Positions 62,484 to 64,000 of a DNA stretch of 64,000 nucleotides are shown here, piece by piece. Source of the stretch: Trochalopteron elliotii (taxonomy: Eukaryota > Chordata > Aves > Passeriformes > Leiothrichidae); NCBI GenBank assembly GCA_024734555.1, contig JANPWX010000008.1:5712509-5776508 (forward strand), given 5' to 3'. The translations under genes were made by a program, and so were the position numbers. The stretch's first letter is position 1, and each line of letters opens with the position of its first letter. Below the pieces are notes generated by a model. That model was not told the origin of the DNA. It did no database searches and worked only from the letters and a program-made list of their open reading frames with translations.

Positions 62484-64000
62484 AGACATCAGTATTTAGA
62501 ATGTGTTTCAGCTGTCTCCTGAAAGATATATTTTTCTCTCTCTTTTAGTGTCGTTATTATTATTGAAACTTCTGAAGCGTGGCTGGGGAAGAGGAGAGAG
62601 GTGGCAGGAGAAATCAGGCCATTTTGATCCAGAGCATGCTGGCATGCTGACCTCAGGGTACCACGCAGCAGGACACTGTGTAAAGGGGAAAACTGTCTTT
62701 TTGCTTTGACAAAGAGAACATTCAGGGGAAGGAGGAGGGAGGTGTTATCTTCACAGCAAGGTCAAAACCTGCTCTGTTGGTACGGTGTCTGGATAAGGCT
62801 CTAAGCAGGCTTGATCACAGCAGGGGGAGGCACTTCAGCATTTTCTTCATATTATGGTCAGAGCAGGTTGCCCTGAATTATTCCACCCTGATGATGTACA
62901 TCTCCAGGCTTGCAGCATTCCTGCTGCTATTCCCTTTGTATGCAAACCTAGGCTTGCAGCTTTCCAATGCAGGTAAGTCTTTGTCTGTCAAATGTGATAA
63001 TGCCCCAGAGGCTCAGGCTTTCTGTTGTTACATGCTAGCACCCAAAAAGAAGGAATTCTCTATTTGTGGTGTCTGATGGTCTGCTTGGAAAAATTCAGGT
63101 ATGTGGAGCCACCTTGGAGTGATCCCAGGGCGATAGGCTCACTGTAACTTCAGGTATATGGAGCTCCTTTCCTGACAGTTTCCAGTGGATTGCAATACAG
63201 GATTTTTGATGCAATTCCTGGCTGTTAGAAGCTGTGGCCAGCTTGACACCAAACCAAAGGCCAGCTTTTCCTCCTGGCATTGACACCACTGAAGTTTGTA
63301 GCATGGCTGCAGGTGCTAGGCTTTGTAAAACTGCACATTATCCCTTTCCATATGGAGTCACCATGTTACAGACTTGCAGCGAGGTGGGGTCACTCTGCAG
63401 ATGCTTTTGTGGATGCTGGTACTCTTGGACAAGGAAGTAATGAAATGTGGAAAAAGGAAAGGAATAATTGTTAACCGTAGAGTAATAGTTTGAGAAAGGT
63501 GCCACCTGTGGGCCATCTCTTTACAACCAGAATCCTTTAAATTGTGAACTAGTTTGGAAGTTGGTATTTTGGATCCTGAAGCATTCACAGACGTTTTGAG
63601 AGAGCTTCTCTGAAAAGGGTAAGACATCTCTAACCTATGTCTTAGATGAGTGAACTTCTATCACACTGAAGACCAAACTGTCCATCACAGGTGCTGTATT
63701 AGTTCAGTTGCTCTTGACCCTCTAAACAGAAAGCGCTGTGATCAGATCTCTTGATTAGTGTTCAGGTACAAAAATTAACAAAACACTGTATAGGAAATCA
63801 CTTATGACTGCTTTTCTCAGTTAAACTGCCTGTGGATTAATTTCTCTGCCTTGCCCTTCTGGAATAGATGAGAACAGTCCTAATCAAAGCTTTTGTCAGG
63901 TTAGTATCAATAAATTGGATTTCCTTCTTCCCCATCAAGAACAGCAGCATTGTTCTTCTTTCTGCAGAGTCATTAAACAGAAAGGAATTTTCATCCTTCT
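62484..64000. other. Moderately GC-richer tail of window; one exon-like candidate
   Basis: This stretch is somewhat less AT-rich than most of the window. It contains a pyrimidine tract ending in TTTTAG near 62548, purine-rich GGAGGAGGGAGG-type sequence near 62730, and a signal-peptide-like frame with a donor at 62891-62972 (separate entry). Other frames (for example 63095-63627 on either strand) show no domain I recognise. If a host gene is present in this window, this is the most plausible place for its first exon. Confidence 0.4.
62891..62972 (+). CDS. Candidate first coding exon with signal peptide (unidentified)
   Basis: From tandem ATGs at 62891 and 62894 the frame encodes MMYISRLAAFLLLFPLYANL followed by GLQLSNA. 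It has a short N-terminal region with one Arg, a hydrophobic core and a plausible AxA-like small-residue end, the form of a secretory signal peptide. The frame meets CAG|GTAAGT, a full consensus 5' splice site, at 62972/62973. That leaves phase 1, the phase most often seen after signal-peptide exons. The second ATG has A at -3. The frame is open upstream to at least 62777, and a possible acceptor (TTATGGTCAG) ends at 62861. I do not recognise the protein and cannot pick a second exon. Chance is a real alternative because GTAAGT and hydrophobic frames are common in T-rich DNA. Confidence 0.22.

Noticed and set aside
62213..62485. 90-codon plus-strand frame
   Set aside because: Antisense of the minus-strand CR1 C-terminal region.
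1..64000. CRISPR array, bacterial operon, phage, plasmid or organelle features
   Set aside because: No regularly spaced repeats, Shine-Dalgarno-linked gene series or densely packed genes; base composition and retroposons are those of a vertebrate nuclear genome.

Overview
This window looks like about 64 kb of AT-rich, gene-poor vertebrate nuclear DNA, most likely from a songbird (passerine). Three features support this. (1) Degraded CR1 LINEs, the dominant bird retroposon, occur at 57.2-59.7 kb and 62.1-62.5 kb, with a short CR1 tail at 30.6 kb. (2) A SINE at about 50.0-50.15 kb has a tRNA-Ile-like head fused to a CR1-type 3' tail, the architecture of the TguSINE1 family known from zebra finch and other passerines. 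(3) Open frames are short and scattered, CpG is scarce, and interspersed repeats are sparse. Nothing bacterial, phage-like, plasmid-like or organellar was seen.

Layout. 1-12.8 kb: unique-looking intergenic or intronic sequence with two T/G-rich simple tracts (about 1.63 and 4.13 kb). 12.8-13.2 kb: a small CpG-enriched patch that stands out from its surroundings. 13.2-30.6 kb: more AT-rich unique sequence with poly(T)/poly(A) tracts, one 28-bp tandem duplication (25.3 kb) and stretches rich in homeodomain/octamer-like words (21.6 and 24.4 kb) that could be conserved noncoding elements. 30.6 kb: a CR1 3' tail. 30.7-50 kb: unique sequence with several perfect short palindromes (35.9, 37.07, 38.2, 39.2 kb), a micro-exon-like segment (41.5 kb) and an RFX X-box-like site (44.7 kb). 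50 kb: the SINE. 51.1-51.6 kb: a patch with faint LTR-like organisation, unproven. 57.2-59.7 kb: a 5'-truncated, frameshifted CR1 copy with recognisable endonuclease, reverse-transcriptase and C-terminal segments; its catalytic FADD is FADG. 61.9 kb: two adjacent perfect hairpins. 62.1-62.5 kb: a 3' CR1 fragment on the minus strand. 62.9 kb: a signal-peptide-like reading frame ending at a consensus splice donor, the best (still weak) candidate for a coding exon.

No host protein-coding gene, tRNA, rRNA or recognised miRNA could be named. The longest frames (161, 159 and 148 codons) are about what six-frame chance gives in 64 kb of AT-rich DNA. The simplest reading is a large intron or an intergenic interval on a bird macrochromosome. 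I found no convincing new multi-gene system. The findings are mostly small structured motifs, exon-like candidates and transposon archaeology, each with a decisive test stated.
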